Positions 16,598 to 25,825 are shown, counted from the first letter of the stretch. The stretch is 64,000 nt of DNA from Periweissella cryptocerci (GCF_004358325.1 NZ_CP037940.1:434001-498000); one strand, 5' to 3'. Made by a program: numbers and translations. Notes: generated by a model not told the origin, from the letters alone.

Positions 16598-17260
16598 CTA
16601 AATCATATCGGTTGCACTTTGGCTTGCGGCCAAGTAGTCCGTTTGATTCCGGATTACTTCGGTAAAATGCACATTATCATGTGTTTCCAAAATCGTTAAC
16701 GATGTGTTACTGATGCCGCCACGCGCGCGCAGTTCAGCCAACGGTGTCCCAAGGAGTGCTCCTGTTCCTGCGGTAATCGCCGCCCCATGTGACACGAAAA
16801 TCAAGTTAGCGTCATCATCATGACTAGCCACGGCTTCTTTAACCACTTCACCGAAGCGCACCATCACGCCTTCAAACGACTCAGCGCCGATTTGTGGACC
16901 ATCCCATAATTCAGGATTATTACGAAAACCTTGAAACAGCACTGGATAACGCTCGGCAACCACTTCAAACTCCATGCCTTCCCAGTCACCTAGCGCAAAT
17001 TCTTTCAAGCCACTTTTTAGCGAAATAGTTGGTCGACTTAACAAATATGGCCAAATTCCTAAAGCAGTTTGCCGGGCCCGTTTAATTGGACTGGCATATA
17101 AATGCGCAAAACGAATTTTTTCACCTTTTAAATATTGACCTAATTGTTTAATTTGTTCAAAACTCTCAGGCAATAACTCTGAGTTCCCGTTTGCACCTTG
17201 ATAGCGCCCTTCAAGATTCCATTCAGTTTTACCATGTCGCACAAAATAGAGCTTAGTCAC
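16598..17260 (-). CDS. Histidine phosphatase (phosphoglycerate mutase-like)
   Basis: 220 residues with the RHG catalytic motif FVRHGKTEWNLEGRYQG at the N terminus and the second catalytic histidine in FVSHGAAITAG near residue 157. The acid-base Glu is probably in LKEFALGDWEG. The length and sequence fit broad-specificity histidine phosphatases of the PhoE/CobC kind rather than glycolytic GpmA, which is longer. The substrate is unknown. First gene of the unit with the TPR gene and recD2. Confidence 0.85.
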   Translation of the reverse strand: MTKLYFVRHGKTEWNLEGRYQGANGNSELLPESFEQIKQLGQYLKGEKIRFAHLYASPIKRARQTALGIWPYLLSRPTISLKSGLKEFALGDWEGMEFEVVAERYPVLFQGFRNNPELWDGPQIGAESFEGVMVRFGEVVKEAVASHDDDANLIFVSHGAAITAGTGALLGTPLAELRARGGISNTSLTILETHDNVHFTEVIRNQTDYLAASQSATDMI

Positions 17261-17357
17261 AGTTTTTTACCTCGTATCTCATAAACTCGGCTACCCGCCG
17301 GTTCCTGCATGAATATATCCTACTAAGTATATCATATGGGCTAACGACACTTAATAC

Positions 17358-17395
17358 GAAAAAAGCAACTAAGCGTTAATTCGCGTTAGTTACTT
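17358..17395 (-). terminator. Terminator of the mprF unit
   Basis: GTAACTAACGCG and CGCTTAGTTGC pair on the minus strand, followed by TTTTTTCG. Confidence 0.75.
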
Positions 17396-17430
17396 CTTCA
17401 AGTATTTTATTGGTAGTGGTATATATGCCA

Positions 17431-17482
17431 CTGTGCGCCAAGTAATTTACTGGCACGGAGTGGTCAAGTTTATTCAATCCCA
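17431..17482 (+). repeat. Structured intergenic repeat, copy 2 (3'-end remnant)
   Basis: Only the 3' arm and tail remain: GCGCCAAGTAATTTACTGGCAC, written here across 17437-17456, followed by GGAGTGG and TTTATTCAATCCCAC. The core hairpins and the 5' arm are absent, so this is a solo remnant next to mprF. Confidence 0.75.
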
Positions 17483-17492
17483 CTAGCGCAAT

Positions 17493-20057
17493 CTATTTAT
17501 CGCGACTGCGTAACTTCTTAAGTGTATGTGGTTGAATGGTTTGATTATCAACGATCAATAACGCAATCATCACAAACAAAATGTTACTTGATTTGGCATA
17601 CGATGTGTAGCGTGGACGCCAATCATCGGCATACTTACTCTTAAAGTCCCGTAACCCCTGGAACGAATAAAAATTTGAACCAAATTGATAAACCAAATTG
17701 GCAACCCGTTCTTCCGTGAAACTGCGATAGTACATGCCGACATTAGCTAGTGGTGCCATCCCGAGATTGAAATCTTGATAACCTGCGGCGTTTGAATATT
17801 CAAACAACTTCACGAACAAGAAATCCATGACTCCCGTGGGGGCATCATCTCGGAAACGCATCAAATCAATCGAAGTTTCAACCCGGTTGTTAGTTGGCAT
17901 AAAGTTGGTAAACGCATAAACTTCGCCAGCGCCATCACTCACGACCGCAATTGGCGCACGCTGCAAGTAGCTTTCATCGAAGAATCCTAATGAGAAGCCT
18001 TTTTCCTTGCGACTGTGCAACCACTCATCAGAAACAACCTGTAATTGATTAATAAATTCCGTCGAAAATGGTGGTTCAACAACTTCAAAATGGTGTTCGT
18101 CACGCTCAAAACGGTTAATAATCGTCCGTTCAGCTTTATGCCGCTTACCGACCAAGCTAAAATCTGGCAAGTCAACGTGCGCTTCCTCACCCATTTTGAT
18201 GAAATTATAACCATATTCGTGGACGTACATGGCCACGTTTTCCGAAACTTCATAAAAGACGGGCGTGTAGCCAAGCTGGTCGCTATCGTGAATAAATTTT
18301 TCAATTGCTGCTTCCATATCGTCACTTTTTCCAAATGGATCACCCATCACAATTAGTTTATTGTTTCTCGGGCGATATTGCAGGACGACTGTATCTTCGC
18401 CGGCTGCGTTTTGGTAATAGAACAAATACTTATCCCCGAGAAACGCCAACTGACTATTCGCATTACCACCAAAATTGGTTAATACATTTTGCAAACGGTC
18501 GGCATCTAGTTCATCACCAAGAATGAGGCGACGCCCTTCTAAGTAACGTTCCAAAATTAACACAAATATGGCGACCACGACAATTGCCAACAATCCGCCC
18601 AACCAAATCTTAGACGATGGGAACAACACGAAATCCAAGTTGTGGTGATGGTGATGATGCTTGAACCCCGGTAGGCTATAAACCCCTAACACCACGTAAA
18701 TGACGACCAAAGTTGCCCAAATGACACCATCAATCGTCCGCGCTTCCCACGAGTAAATGAATTGCTCACGGAACAAACGCGCCCGAATCAACCAGACCAG
18801 AATCATTAACAGTAACGTAAACGCCACTGACCATAATGAAACTTCGCGGGTGTACATGTAGCAACTCGTTAAGAACAACACAATCAACGCCGGGTACAGC
18901 GCCCGTTTAACTTGTGAAGCAATCCCACGCGCTACAAGTAGTAACAGGAATCCCAAGATGATACTTGGAAATTCCGAAATCAAATTAGCCGACCACGGAT
19001 TTAACAAGTGCAACCAATGCCAGCGATCAAACGCATCCGGAATTGTCGCATACAAAATCATCATCACGCCGGAAAAATAGAGCAGTGCGCTGACAATGCG
19101 ATGCCCGACCGTCATCACAATTTGATTAGGGACTTCGTTATAACGTTCATTAAATGACGCGCCAAAATTCTTAATCAGCAAAATCAAGCCAAAAGCAAAT
19201 GGCACAAAATAGTAGGCAATACGGTATAACAGCAGCCACGCGACGGCTGCTTCACGCGGTAAGCCTAAGTCACTTAAGCCGATAATCATAATCACGTCAA
19301 AACTCCCAATGGAACCGGGAATCATTGATACAATCCCGATAATCATCGCAGCGACAAAGATTGGCATTACTTGATCCATCGGTAACGGCATCCCAATCAT
19401 CCAACCAATGAACAAGAACAGACCGATGACACCCGTCCATTCCAAGATTGAAATCCCGGTTACCTGCATTTTGAACCTGGTTGTAATTACCGTTTTGTTA
19501 ATCGTTGAGGTTACCCAAACAAATGGAATATACAAACTCCCACCTAACAACCAAATCCAGTACTGACTAACGTAGGCATTTGCATACCCTGTCCACACCA
19601 TGATTAGTGCCACGATACTGAATAATGACAAGCCGGACATAATGAACATGAATAAGCGGGTTAAGGTTGCCGCAAAGTTCTTACTTTCAACCTTTTTACC
19701 ATAAAATTCCGTCCGCAAGCCAACACTGACGAGCCCCCCGAAACCAGCCAAATTATTAATTGAATTAATAATCCAACTACTTTCAAACAAGTAAGCCTTC
19801 GTCATTTTATTCCCCAATGACTTGTTTAGTAACACATCGTACCCAATCATTGGCGAAACCGCTACAAGCCCCGCAATGATAATCGCACCGATTTTCCAAA
19901 CTGGAATATCACCAAATTGAACCGCTAATTGACTTGGGGAAATGGTTTTACTGATTGATACAATTTCAACTAAGACTGCTACTGAAACTGCAATCAAAAA
20001 GATTGATTCAATCCACTTGGAGTATTTATGAAATATTGCTTCGATCTTCGCAATCAT
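17493..20057 (-). CDS. mprF: Lysylphosphatidylglycerol synthase/flippase
   Basis: 854 residues, matching full-length MprF. The N-terminal ~490 residues carry about 14 membrane helices (flippase domain). The cytoplasmic C-terminal domain (DUF2156, from ~520: LAFLGDKYLFYYQN and VVLQYRPRNNKLIVMGDP to FNLGMAPLANVG) transfers lysine from Lys-tRNA to phosphatidylglycerol. The product reduces surface charge and protects from cationic peptides. A natural run of six histidines lies between two helices near residue 467. It overlaps the hydrolase gene by 4 nt, so the two are translationally coupled. Confidence 0.95.
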   Translation of the reverse strand: MIAKIEAIFHKYSKWIESIFLIAVSVAVLVEIVSISKTISPSQLAVQFGDIPVWKIGAIIIAGLVAVSPMIGYDVLLNKSLGNKMTKAYLFESSWIINSINNLAGFGGLVSVGLRTEFYGKKVESKNFAATLTRLFMFIMSGLSLFSIVALIMVWTGYANAYVSQYWIWLLGGSLYIPFVWVTSTINKTVITTRFKMQVTGISILEWTGVIGLFLFIGWMIGMPLPMDQVMPIFVAAMIIGIVSMIPGSIGSFDVIMIIGLSDLGLPREAAVAWLLLYRIAYYFVPFAFGLILLIKNFGASFNERYNEVPNQIVMTVGHRIVSALLYFSGVMMILYATIPDAFDRWHWLHLLNPWSANLISEFPSIILGFLLLLVARGIASQVKRALYPALIVLFLTSCYMYTREVSLWSVAFTLLLMILVWLIRARLFREQFIYSWEARTIDGVIWATLVVIYVVLGVYSLPGFKHHHHHHNLDFVLFPSSKIWLGGLLAIVVVAIFVLILERYLEGRRLILGDELDADRLQNVLTNFGGNANSQLAFLGDKYLFYYQNAAGEDTVVLQYRPRNNKLIVMGDPFGKSDDMEAAIEKFIHDSDQLGYTPVFYEVSENVAMYVHEYGYNFIKMGEEAHVDLPDFSLVGKRHKAERTIINRFERDEHHFEVVEPPFSTEFINQLQVVSDEWLHSRKEKGFSLGFFDESYLQRAPIAVVSDGAGEVYAFTNFMPTNNRVETSIDLMRFRDDAPTGVMDFLFVKLFEYSNAAGYQDFNLGMAPLANVGMYYRSFTEERVANLVYQFGSNFYSFQGLRDFKSKYADDWRPRYTSYAKSSNILFVMIALLIVDNQTIQPHTLKKLRSRDK

Positions 20058-20779
20058 TTAGTATCCTGCATTTCTATAAAATTTGTCGCCATTTGGGCAA
20101 ATAGCTGCGGATGTTGCCGGCCAAAAGAATGCCGCGCCGTGGGAATCAACATGAATTCACTGTCTGGAATCGCTTCAGCAATCTGGGCGGTTTCCGTGAC
20201 TTTAATGGCATCCCGTTCCCCCGCAATCACTAAGGTTTTGGCCTGGATTTTTTGGAGTTCGTCCCACGCTAGCGGAACTGGTTTAACTAAGAGACTTTGC
20301 ACGGCAGCACGTTGTTTAAACACTGGTACAACTTTCCCAACTAGCTGATTCCCATACCACCTAGTGACGTCGAAGGCATGTGTGAGTGCCCCGATGCCCG
20401 AAAGACTGACGTTCCCCGCATTTAACACCAATTTATCAACGAGCTTCGCAAAGCGGACTGCAAATACCATGGCGTAATTGGCTCCATCACTAAAGCCCAC
20501 AATTGACACAGTTTTCAGTTGTTCTTGTTGTAATAATTCATACAAATCATGCGCCATCAAATCAAAGCTTAACGTCGCGGCGTGATTAGTTGATAGCCCC
20601 TGCCCCCGACTATCGACCACGATTACTTGAAACATCTGCTGATATATCGGCAGCTGGCGATCGAAATAATGGCGATTACCGCCATTCCCATGGAGTAATA
20701 CCACCGTTGGCGCAGCTTTAGGGTATAAATCGTAGTGAATTTGTGACCCATCCGCAGTAACTAGTAGTTTTTCAACCAT
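20054..20779 (-). CDS. Alpha/beta hydrolase
   Basis: 241 residues with the α/β-hydrolase fold: oxyanion loop VVLLHGNGGNRHYFD, VVDSRGQGLS, nucleophile elbow VGFSDGANYAM (Ser near 97), likely acid Asp in VIAGERDAI, and the catalytic His in TARHSFGRQHP. There is no signal peptide. The substrate is unknown; the overlap with mprF suggests a link to membrane lipids, which is inference. A rhodanese-like gene lies 57 nt upstream, with a terminator-like hairpin between. Confidence 0.85.
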   Translation of the reverse strand: MVEKLLVTADGSQIHYDLYPKAAPTVVLLHGNGGNRHYFDRQLPIYQQMFQVIVVDSRGQGLSTNHAATLSFDLMAHDLYELLQQEQLKTVSIVGFSDGANYAMVFAVRFAKLVDKLVLNAGNVSLSGIGALTHAFDVTRWYGNQLVGKVVPVFKQRAAVQSLLVKPVPLAWDELQKIQAKTLVIAGERDAIKVTETAQIAEAIPDSEFMLIPTARHSFGRQHPQLFAQMATNFIEMQDTK

Positions 20780-20800
20780 ACACAGCCCCTTTCATTTGCA

Positions 20801-20834
20801 CAAAAAGGACCCGGTTACGACGCCAAGTCCTTTT
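20801..20834 (-). terminator. Terminator or attenuator between the rhodanese and hydrolase genes
   Basis: AAAGGACTTGG and CCGGGTCCTTT pair on the minus strand and are followed by TTTG. It lies right after the rhodanese-fold gene's start-distal end and before the hydrolase, so it may only partly stop transcription. Confidence 0.6.
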
Positions 20835-20836
20835 GC

Positions 20837-21214
20837 TTACTTACTAGATTTCTTACCATCCCAACGAGTGTAACCACCCTTTAAGATATAAATTTCTTTA
20901 TAGCCCTTTGTCCGTAAACGGTTGGCTGCCCGCGTTGAAAAACGGGTTGTTGTATCATACAATAAGACAGGCTTATCCGTACGCAATGCATTATAACTTT
21001 GCCAAAAAACTGAGTATGGCAAGTTACGGGCACCCATAATGTGACCAGCTTTGTAGTCGTCTTTTTCACGTAAATCAACTAATTGACCGCCCCGAATCAT
21101 TTCAGCGTATTCTTCTTGTTTTACAAACTTCGCTGAACGACGTCCTTGAATGAACCAGTATAGCATGTAAATGGCAAAGACCAAAATAATGAAGTACAAA
21201 ATGTAATTAATCAC
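20837..21214 (-). CDS. Membrane-anchored rhodanese-fold protein lacking the catalytic cysteine
   Basis: 125 residues. An N-terminal membrane helix (YILYFIILVFAIYMLYWF) is followed by a rhodanese domain: LVDLREKDDYKAGHIMGARNLPY and ILKGGYTRWDGK are the usual flanking motifs. At the active-site loop, where rhodaneses have Cys (CxxGxR), this protein reads LLYDTTTRFS, so Asp replaces the sulfur-carrying Cys. It therefore cannot act as a normal sulfurtransferase and may bind a partner instead. YqhL-type proteins are the nearest family. Confidence 0.85.
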   Translation of the reverse strand: MINYILYFIILVFAIYMLYWFIQGRRSAKFVKQEEYAEMIRGGQLVDLREKDDYKAGHIMGARNLPYSVFWQSYNALRTDKPVLLYDTTTRFSTRAANRLRTKGYKEIYILKGGYTRWDGKKSSK

Positions 21215-21260
21215 AGTAACGTCCTCTTTCTAAATAACTTCTCAATCTATTATAACAAGC

Positions 21261-21295
21261 AAAAAAGGGCTAATCCAGTTCGATTGCCCTTTTTT
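21261..21295 (-). terminator. Terminator of glucokinase gene
   Basis: GGGCAATC and GATTAGCCC pair on the minus strand with TTTTTT after; A and T tracts on both sides allow bidirectional use. Confidence 0.8.
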
Positions 21296-21309
21296 AACTA
21301 ATTAAATGA

Positions 21310-22275
21310 TTATCCGCGAGCTAATGAGGCTGCACCAACAACCCCAGCATCGTTTCCAAGCTCAGCCAACTTGATCTTAGTTGAAGTCCGAACTGTTGGG
21401 AAAGCAAAGTTTTCAAAGCTTTGTTCAACCCGTGAGCGTAAAAATTCACCAGCAGCTGACACACCACCACCGATAACAACGGCTGATGGGTTCAAGATAG
21501 CTGAGAGGTTAGCTGATGCAAAACCAAGGTAGTAGGCAACCTTGTTAACAACTTCGTTAGCCAAGAAATCGCCTGAAGCAGCTAAGTCAAAGACGATCTT
21601 TGACGTAACTTCTTCACCGTTATCAACCAATGACTTAAGCTTTGAGTCACCAGCGTATTCTTCAGCAAAATCGTGAGCCAAGTGCACGACACCAGTTGCT
21701 GACGTGTATTGTTCTAAACAACCGCGGTTGCCACACGTGCAAAGGTAGCCACCTGGTTCAACGCAAATATGCCCTACTTCACCACCGGCACCGGCCACAC
21801 CGTGAATCAATTTACCATTGGCAATCAAACCACCACCAACACCAGTTCCAAGTGTGATGAATGCAACGTCATCAGCATTGTTACCAGCACCACGCCATTG
21901 TTCACCTAAACCAGCCACGTTGGCATCATTATCAATTGATAATGTCAAACCAGTACCAGCTTCAATATCAGCTTTAACGTTTTGCTTGTGATCAGCATCC
22001 CAGTTCAAGTTAAAGGCACCTTCAACCGTACCGTTTTCACGATCAACTGTACCAGGAGTTCCCATCCCAATTCCGATGATACGATCCTTATCCAATTGGT
22101 ACAAGTTAAGGTGGTGATTAATTGAATCGATAATGTCTGGAACAATGTGTGAACCATCTTGCAAGATGTTCGTTTGCACACTCCACTTTTGTTGGATTTC
22201 ACCTTCTGCAGTTAAAATAGCGAACTTGATTGTCGTACCGCCCAAGTCAACTCCAATAAGTTTGTCTTTTGCCAT
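21310..22275 (-). CDS. glcK: ROK family glucokinase
   Basis: 321 residues from the ATG at 22275; an in-frame start at 22344 lacks family support. The ATP loop is IGVDLGGTTIKFAI. The zinc-binding ROK signature is HICVEPGGYLCTCGNRGCLE, with Cys residues spaced as in active glucokinases. GTGVGGGLI gives the sugar and phosphate site. The enzyme makes glucose 6-phosphate from free glucose and ATP in the cytoplasm. It stands alone, with its own terminator and a cre-like site upstream. Confidence 0.95.
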   Translation of the reverse strand: MAKDKLIGVDLGGTTIKFAILTAEGEIQQKWSVQTNILQDGSHIVPDIIDSINHHLNLYQLDKDRIIGIGMGTPGTVDRENGTVEGAFNLNWDADHKQNVKADIEAGTGLTLSIDNDANVAGLGEQWRGAGNNADDVAFITLGTGVGGGLIANGKLIHGVAGAGGEVGHICVEPGGYLCTCGNRGCLEQYTSATGVVHLAHDFAEEYAGDSKLKSLVDNGEEVTSKIVFDLAASGDFLANEVVNKVAYYLGFASANLSAILNPSAVVIGGGVSAAGEFLRSRVEQSFENFAFPTVRTSTKIKLAELGNDAGVVGAASLARG

Positions 22276-22347
22276 GATTAAATAATTCCCTTTCGTTTTC
22301 GAAAATGTCTCCTCTGATGGAGCATCAATAATTATATTTTGCATGAA

Positions 22348-22361
22348 TGTAAGCGCTTTTG
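22348..22361 (-). promoter_or_regulatory. cre-like site upstream of glucokinase
   Basis: TGTAAGCGCTTTTG agrees with the catabolite-responsive element consensus at about 12 of 14 positions. It sits ~75 nt before the start, close to a TATAAT on the minus strand, so CcpA binding would overlap the promoter. Confidence 0.55.
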
Positions 22362-22504
22362 CAAGCCCTTTTCACAACTTTTTGTAATCGTTTTCTTTTT
22401 GTGCGCTTTTACGGGCAAGATATGTTGGTTTCCACAACTAACTTTGCTAATTCATAAGAAAAAAGCATTCGGAGCATTCTTCCCCAAACACTTTTCTATC
22501 ATAA

Positions 22505-24721
22505 CTATAATTTTAAGCGCATTGCATTAATTGCCACGATTACGGTTGATAACGACATCAAGATCGCACCGACCATCGGATCAAGGCGGAAACCAAGCGG
22601 AATTAAAATACCGGCGGCTAACGGAATCGCAATCACGTTATAACCAGCTCCCCACCACAAGTTTTGCTTCATTTTGCGGTTGGTTGCTTTCGCTAATTTA
22701 ATCAAGCTTGTCACATCCGCTGGATCAGATTTAATCAACACCACATCAGCAGCATCAATCGCAACGTCCGTCCCTGAACCAATCGCAATTCCTAAATCAG
22801 CTTGCGCTAGGGCTGGACTATCATTAACCCCATCACCAATCATCATTACGTGGCCTTTTTGTTGGTATTCTTTCACCAATTCAGCTTTATCTGCGGGCTT
22901 CAGGTGCGCTTGCACTTCCGTAATGCCCAAGACATCTGCAACCCGTTTGGCCGTTTGTTCATTATCACCCGTTAACATCACCGGCGTAATATTTTGGGCT
23001 TGCAAATCACGAATAAATTTAACCGCGGTCGCCTTAATTTCATCCCCTTGGGCAACGATTCCAACAACTTTGTCCATAGTTACTAAGTAGCTCACTGAGT
23101 TACCAGCGGCGGCTAGCTTGTTAAAATAATTTTGGTCATAGGCGATTTTGTGACTTGTCAGATAATCAACCGCCACAATCGCAAAGCGGTCGTTATTGAG
23201 CACCCCGGTAATCCCAGTTCCGGGAATATTTTCCAGTTCTGAACTCGCCATCAAGGCCACGTGCTGGGCTTTCGCCGCATTCAGTATCCCTTGAGCCAGT
23301 GGGTGCGTTGAGCCACTTTCCAATGTTGCCATAATTGCTAAAATATCGGCATCGCTGTATTCAGTTGTCACTGATTTGACGGAACGAACCTTGAAATTAC
23401 CTTCCGTTAACGTCCCCGTCTTATCCATCAAAGCATATTTGATATCATCAATTTGTTCCAATGGTTCCCGATTTTGAATCAACAAACCATTTTGCGCGGC
23501 AATCGCCGTAAAGCGGGCAGTTACTAGTGGTACTGCTAGCCCCAACGCGTGGGGACAGGCAATGATAAACACCGTCACAGCAATTGGCAACGCGTAGGCA
23601 AATCCATTTACGAGAGTCCACACAAGCATTGCGGCAATACCGATACCCGTGGCCGCGTAGAATAACCACCCGGCAACTTTGTTCGCCAACGTTTCACTCT
23701 TACTTTGGTGTGATTGTGCCGTTTCCACCAGCTTTTGCACACGGGCAATGAAACTATCCGTACCAATACTCGTAATTTCGACTTCGATGACCCCTGAGCC
23801 GTTGATTGAGCCACCCAAGACGGTATTTTTCGTTTGCTTGATGACTTGGGTTGCTTCCCCAGTCAGCATGGCTTCATCGACCGTTGTTTGCCCGCTAACG
23901 ACCAAACCATCGGCCGGAATACTTTCAGTCGCCTTAACGAGGACGTGGTCACCAACGTGCAACTGACTGACCGGCATGTCCATCGTGCTACCATCGCTGT
24001 GTACCATATGGGCTTGCTTTGGAATTAATTGTGCCAAACTTGAGACGGCTGAACCGGCCCGTGTGACAGCATTCATTTCCACTAGGTGCCCCAGCAACAT
24101 AATATCAACCAAGGTTGCTAGTTCCCAGAAAAAGTCCATCACCATGGCGTGAGGTGCCATCGCATTCATCACAGTCGCGTAAACGCTATAACAGTACGCG
24201 ACGGTGATTCCTAAAGTAATCAACATCATCATAGCTGGCTTGCGCGCTTGTAACTCACCTTTTGCCCCTGAAAAGAACGGCGTCCCGCCATAAAAGAAAA
24301 TCACGGAACCAAGCGCTAAGACAATCCACTGCTGTGCCGGAATATCATGCAAGGTAAATGGCATGTTTAAACCCATCATAGGTGAAAGTAACAGCAAGGG
24401 AATCGTTAAAATTACCGAAACAATCAGCTTACGTTTCATGTTCCCCATATGCATCATATGGCCACCATGATTCATCATATCGTGGTCCATATCCATCCCG
24501 GCCATGTCCATGTCACCCATATTCATATGCTCGTGATTCATGCCCCCCATGTCGGCCATATCATGGTGCATATTTGGCATATCACCCATCTCGTCGTGGT
24601 GCATCGAATCCATGTCGTGATGCATGTGACTATGATCCTCATTTTCAGTACTTTGCGGATGTGCGGCCAAATCCGCAATCATTTTTTTCATTTCTTCATC
24701 TGTTGGTTTATGCTTTTTCAT
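22505..24721 (-). CDS. copB: Copper-translocating P-type ATPase (CopB type)
   Basis: 738 residues. The N-terminal ~95 residues are crowded with His and Met (repeated HHDM, GDM and HMNM units) and replace the CxxC metal domain of CopA. The ion site is IIACPHALGLAVP (CPH, as in CopB, not CPC), the phosphorylation site is DKTGTLTEG near residue 430, and GDGVNDSPALAQADLGIAIG is the hinge motif. It exports copper (and perhaps silver). Its first 14 nt overlap the end of copY, so both are made from one mRNA under CopY control. Confidence 0.95.
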   Translation of the reverse strand: MKKHKPTDEEMKKMIADLAAHPQSTENEDHSHMHHDMDSMHHDEMGDMPNMHHDMADMGGMNHEHMNMGDMDMAGMDMDHDMMNHGGHMMHMGNMKRKLIVSVILTIPLLLLSPMMGLNMPFTLHDIPAQQWIVLALGSVIFFYGGTPFFSGAKGELQARKPAMMMLITLGITVAYCYSVYATVMNAMAPHAMVMDFFWELATLVDIMLLGHLVEMNAVTRAGSAVSSLAQLIPKQAHMVHSDGSTMDMPVSQLHVGDHVLVKATESIPADGLVVSGQTTVDEAMLTGEATQVIKQTKNTVLGGSINGSGVIEVEITSIGTDSFIARVQKLVETAQSHQSKSETLANKVAGWLFYAATGIGIAAMLVWTLVNGFAYALPIAVTVFIIACPHALGLAVPLVTARFTAIAAQNGLLIQNREPLEQIDDIKYALMDKTGTLTEGNFKVRSVKSVTTEYSDADILAIMATLESGSTHPLAQGILNAAKAQHVALMASSELENIPGTGITGVLNNDRFAIVAVDYLTSHKIAYDQNYFNKLAAAGNSVSYLVTMDKVVGIVAQGDEIKATAVKFIRDLQAQNITPVMLTGDNEQTAKRVADVLGITEVQAHLKPADKAELVKEYQQKGHVMMIGDGVNDSPALAQADLGIAIGSGTDVAIDAADVVLIKSDPADVTSLIKLAKATNRKMKQNLWWGAGYNVIAIPLAAGILIPLGFRLDPMVGAILMSLSTVIVAINAMRLKL

Positions 24722-25202
24722 TTGCTTGCTCCTTGTTAGAATTATTGGTCGCTACATGACCAGTTGTTTTATTATGTTGGTGCTTTTCATTACATCCAGC
24801 TGGTAAACAATCACAGATAACTTCCTGTGGCGCCGTTACCAATTTGGCATTCAGTTTTGTGATTAGTTGGCTAATATCGTCTTGTGACAGTTCCACATCG
24901 TCGAGGGCCTCATTCAAACTAGTTCCCACCTTCATCGCACACATATCATGCATCAAGGCAGTCAACTGGCTAGTCATCGTGTCCGCCTCCTGAATCACTG
25001 GCCGATATTGACGATTACGCACCTCACCATCATCCACAATTAATGCTTTATTATGTAAGCGCGTAATAATTGTCTTCGTTGTCGAACTACTCCAATGCTT
25101 TTTTTCAGCCATGATTTGGACCAATTCGTTACTATTGGCCGCTCCGAGCGTCCATAAGACCCGCATCACCGCCCATTCGCTTTCAGCAATATTCTTCGTC
25201 AT
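24708..25202 (-). CDS. copY: CopY/TcrY family copper-responsive repressor
   Basis: 164 residues. The N-terminal winged helix (AESEWAVMRVLWTLGAANSNELV, then STTKTIITRLHNKA) is of the BlaI/MecI/CopY type. The C-terminal region has CDCLPAGC. CopY usually ends in CxCxxxxCxC, which binds Cu(I) or Zn(II) and switches DNA binding; here the last Cys is missing (CNEK) and a His-rich tail (KHQHNKTTGH) follows. It should repress copYB until copper displaces zinc. Two cop boxes lie upstream. Confidence 0.93.
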   Translation of the reverse strand: MTKNIAESEWAVMRVLWTLGAANSNELVQIMAEKKHWSSSTTKTIITRLHNKALIVDDGEVRNRQYRPVIQEADTMTSQLTALMHDMCAMKVGTSLNEALDDVELSQDDISQLITKLNAKLVTAPQEVICDCLPAGCNEKHQHNKTTGHVATNNSNKEQANEKA

Positions 25203-25222
25203 CAGCGCACCCCTTTCTAATC

Positions 25223-25258
25223 TACAAGTGTAATCTATACTTTTAGTTTACATTTATA
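25223..25258 (-). promoter_or_regulatory. Two cop-box operators upstream of copYB
   Basis: TACAAGTGTA (25223-25232) is a perfect TACANNTGTA site, about 20 nt before the copY start. TACATTTATA (25249-25258) differs at one position. Paired operators are typical of CopY-controlled copper operons. Confidence 0.85.
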
Positions 25259-25427
25259 GATTAAGAAAGTAAAGTATTAAACTTGGAAATTAACCACGAA
25301 TATTCCGCATTTTATTTGGTATTAATGAAAATTCAATAATGCCAAATAAATTCAAAAAATGCCAAATGCAGTTTTACAAACGCCCTAGTGATTTTGCGGG
25401 TTTGCGATTAAGTACCCATTCTGCATA

Positions 25428-25752
25428 TTAACGGAGTGTCTGGAAATTACTTGGCGGGCGCATCCTTTACACCACGACTGGGGATTCTCGCTGAAGATAA
25501 GATGAGGAGTCTTGGGGATTTATCCCCTAGACTCCCAGCTTATCTGAACCAACCAAGACAGACATCCAGCCTACAAGGCTAATCTAATCGCGTTAGGATT
25601 AGATTCAGTATTTTGTGCAACAAAATGCTGGGATGTTTTGCGTTGCCGGTTCGCAGGCATAAGCACAGACTGGCTTGGGAGGTTGCTTCCAGCGTGGTGC
25701 GCCAAGTAATTTCCATGCACGCAGTGGCCAAGTTTATTCAATCCCACGTCAG
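25428..25752 (+). repeat. Structured intergenic repeat, copy 3 (with inserted module)
   Basis: Forward orientation with intact arms TTACTTGGCG and CGCCAAGTAA. The GGGGAT/ATCCCC hairpin is perfect and differs in sequence from copies 1 and 9. The hairpin usually found after GACTGGGG is lost. The loop of the last stem is replaced by a ~115-nt module (about 25557-25672) that folds by itself: CATCCAGC with GCTGGGATG, enclosing AATCTAATC/GATTAGATT and ATTTTGT/ACAAAAT. It lies between copY and frr. Confidence 0.85.
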
Positions 25753-25788
25753 CCGGAATAGAGCCGCCAAAATCAGCATTTAAAACGC

Positions 25789-25825
25789 AAAAAACGGCGC
25801 CTCGACGTTTCCGTCAAAGACACCG
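25789..25825 (-). terminator. Terminator of pyrH-frr
   Basis: CGGTGTCTTTGACG and CGTCGAGGCGCCG pair around GAAA on the minus strand with several G-U pairs, followed by TTTTTTG. Confidence 0.75.

Noticed and set aside
24449-24739. Plus-strand His/Met-rich open frame
   Set aside because: It is the antisense shadow of the repetitive His/Met N terminus of copB (CAT and ATG codons complement each other).
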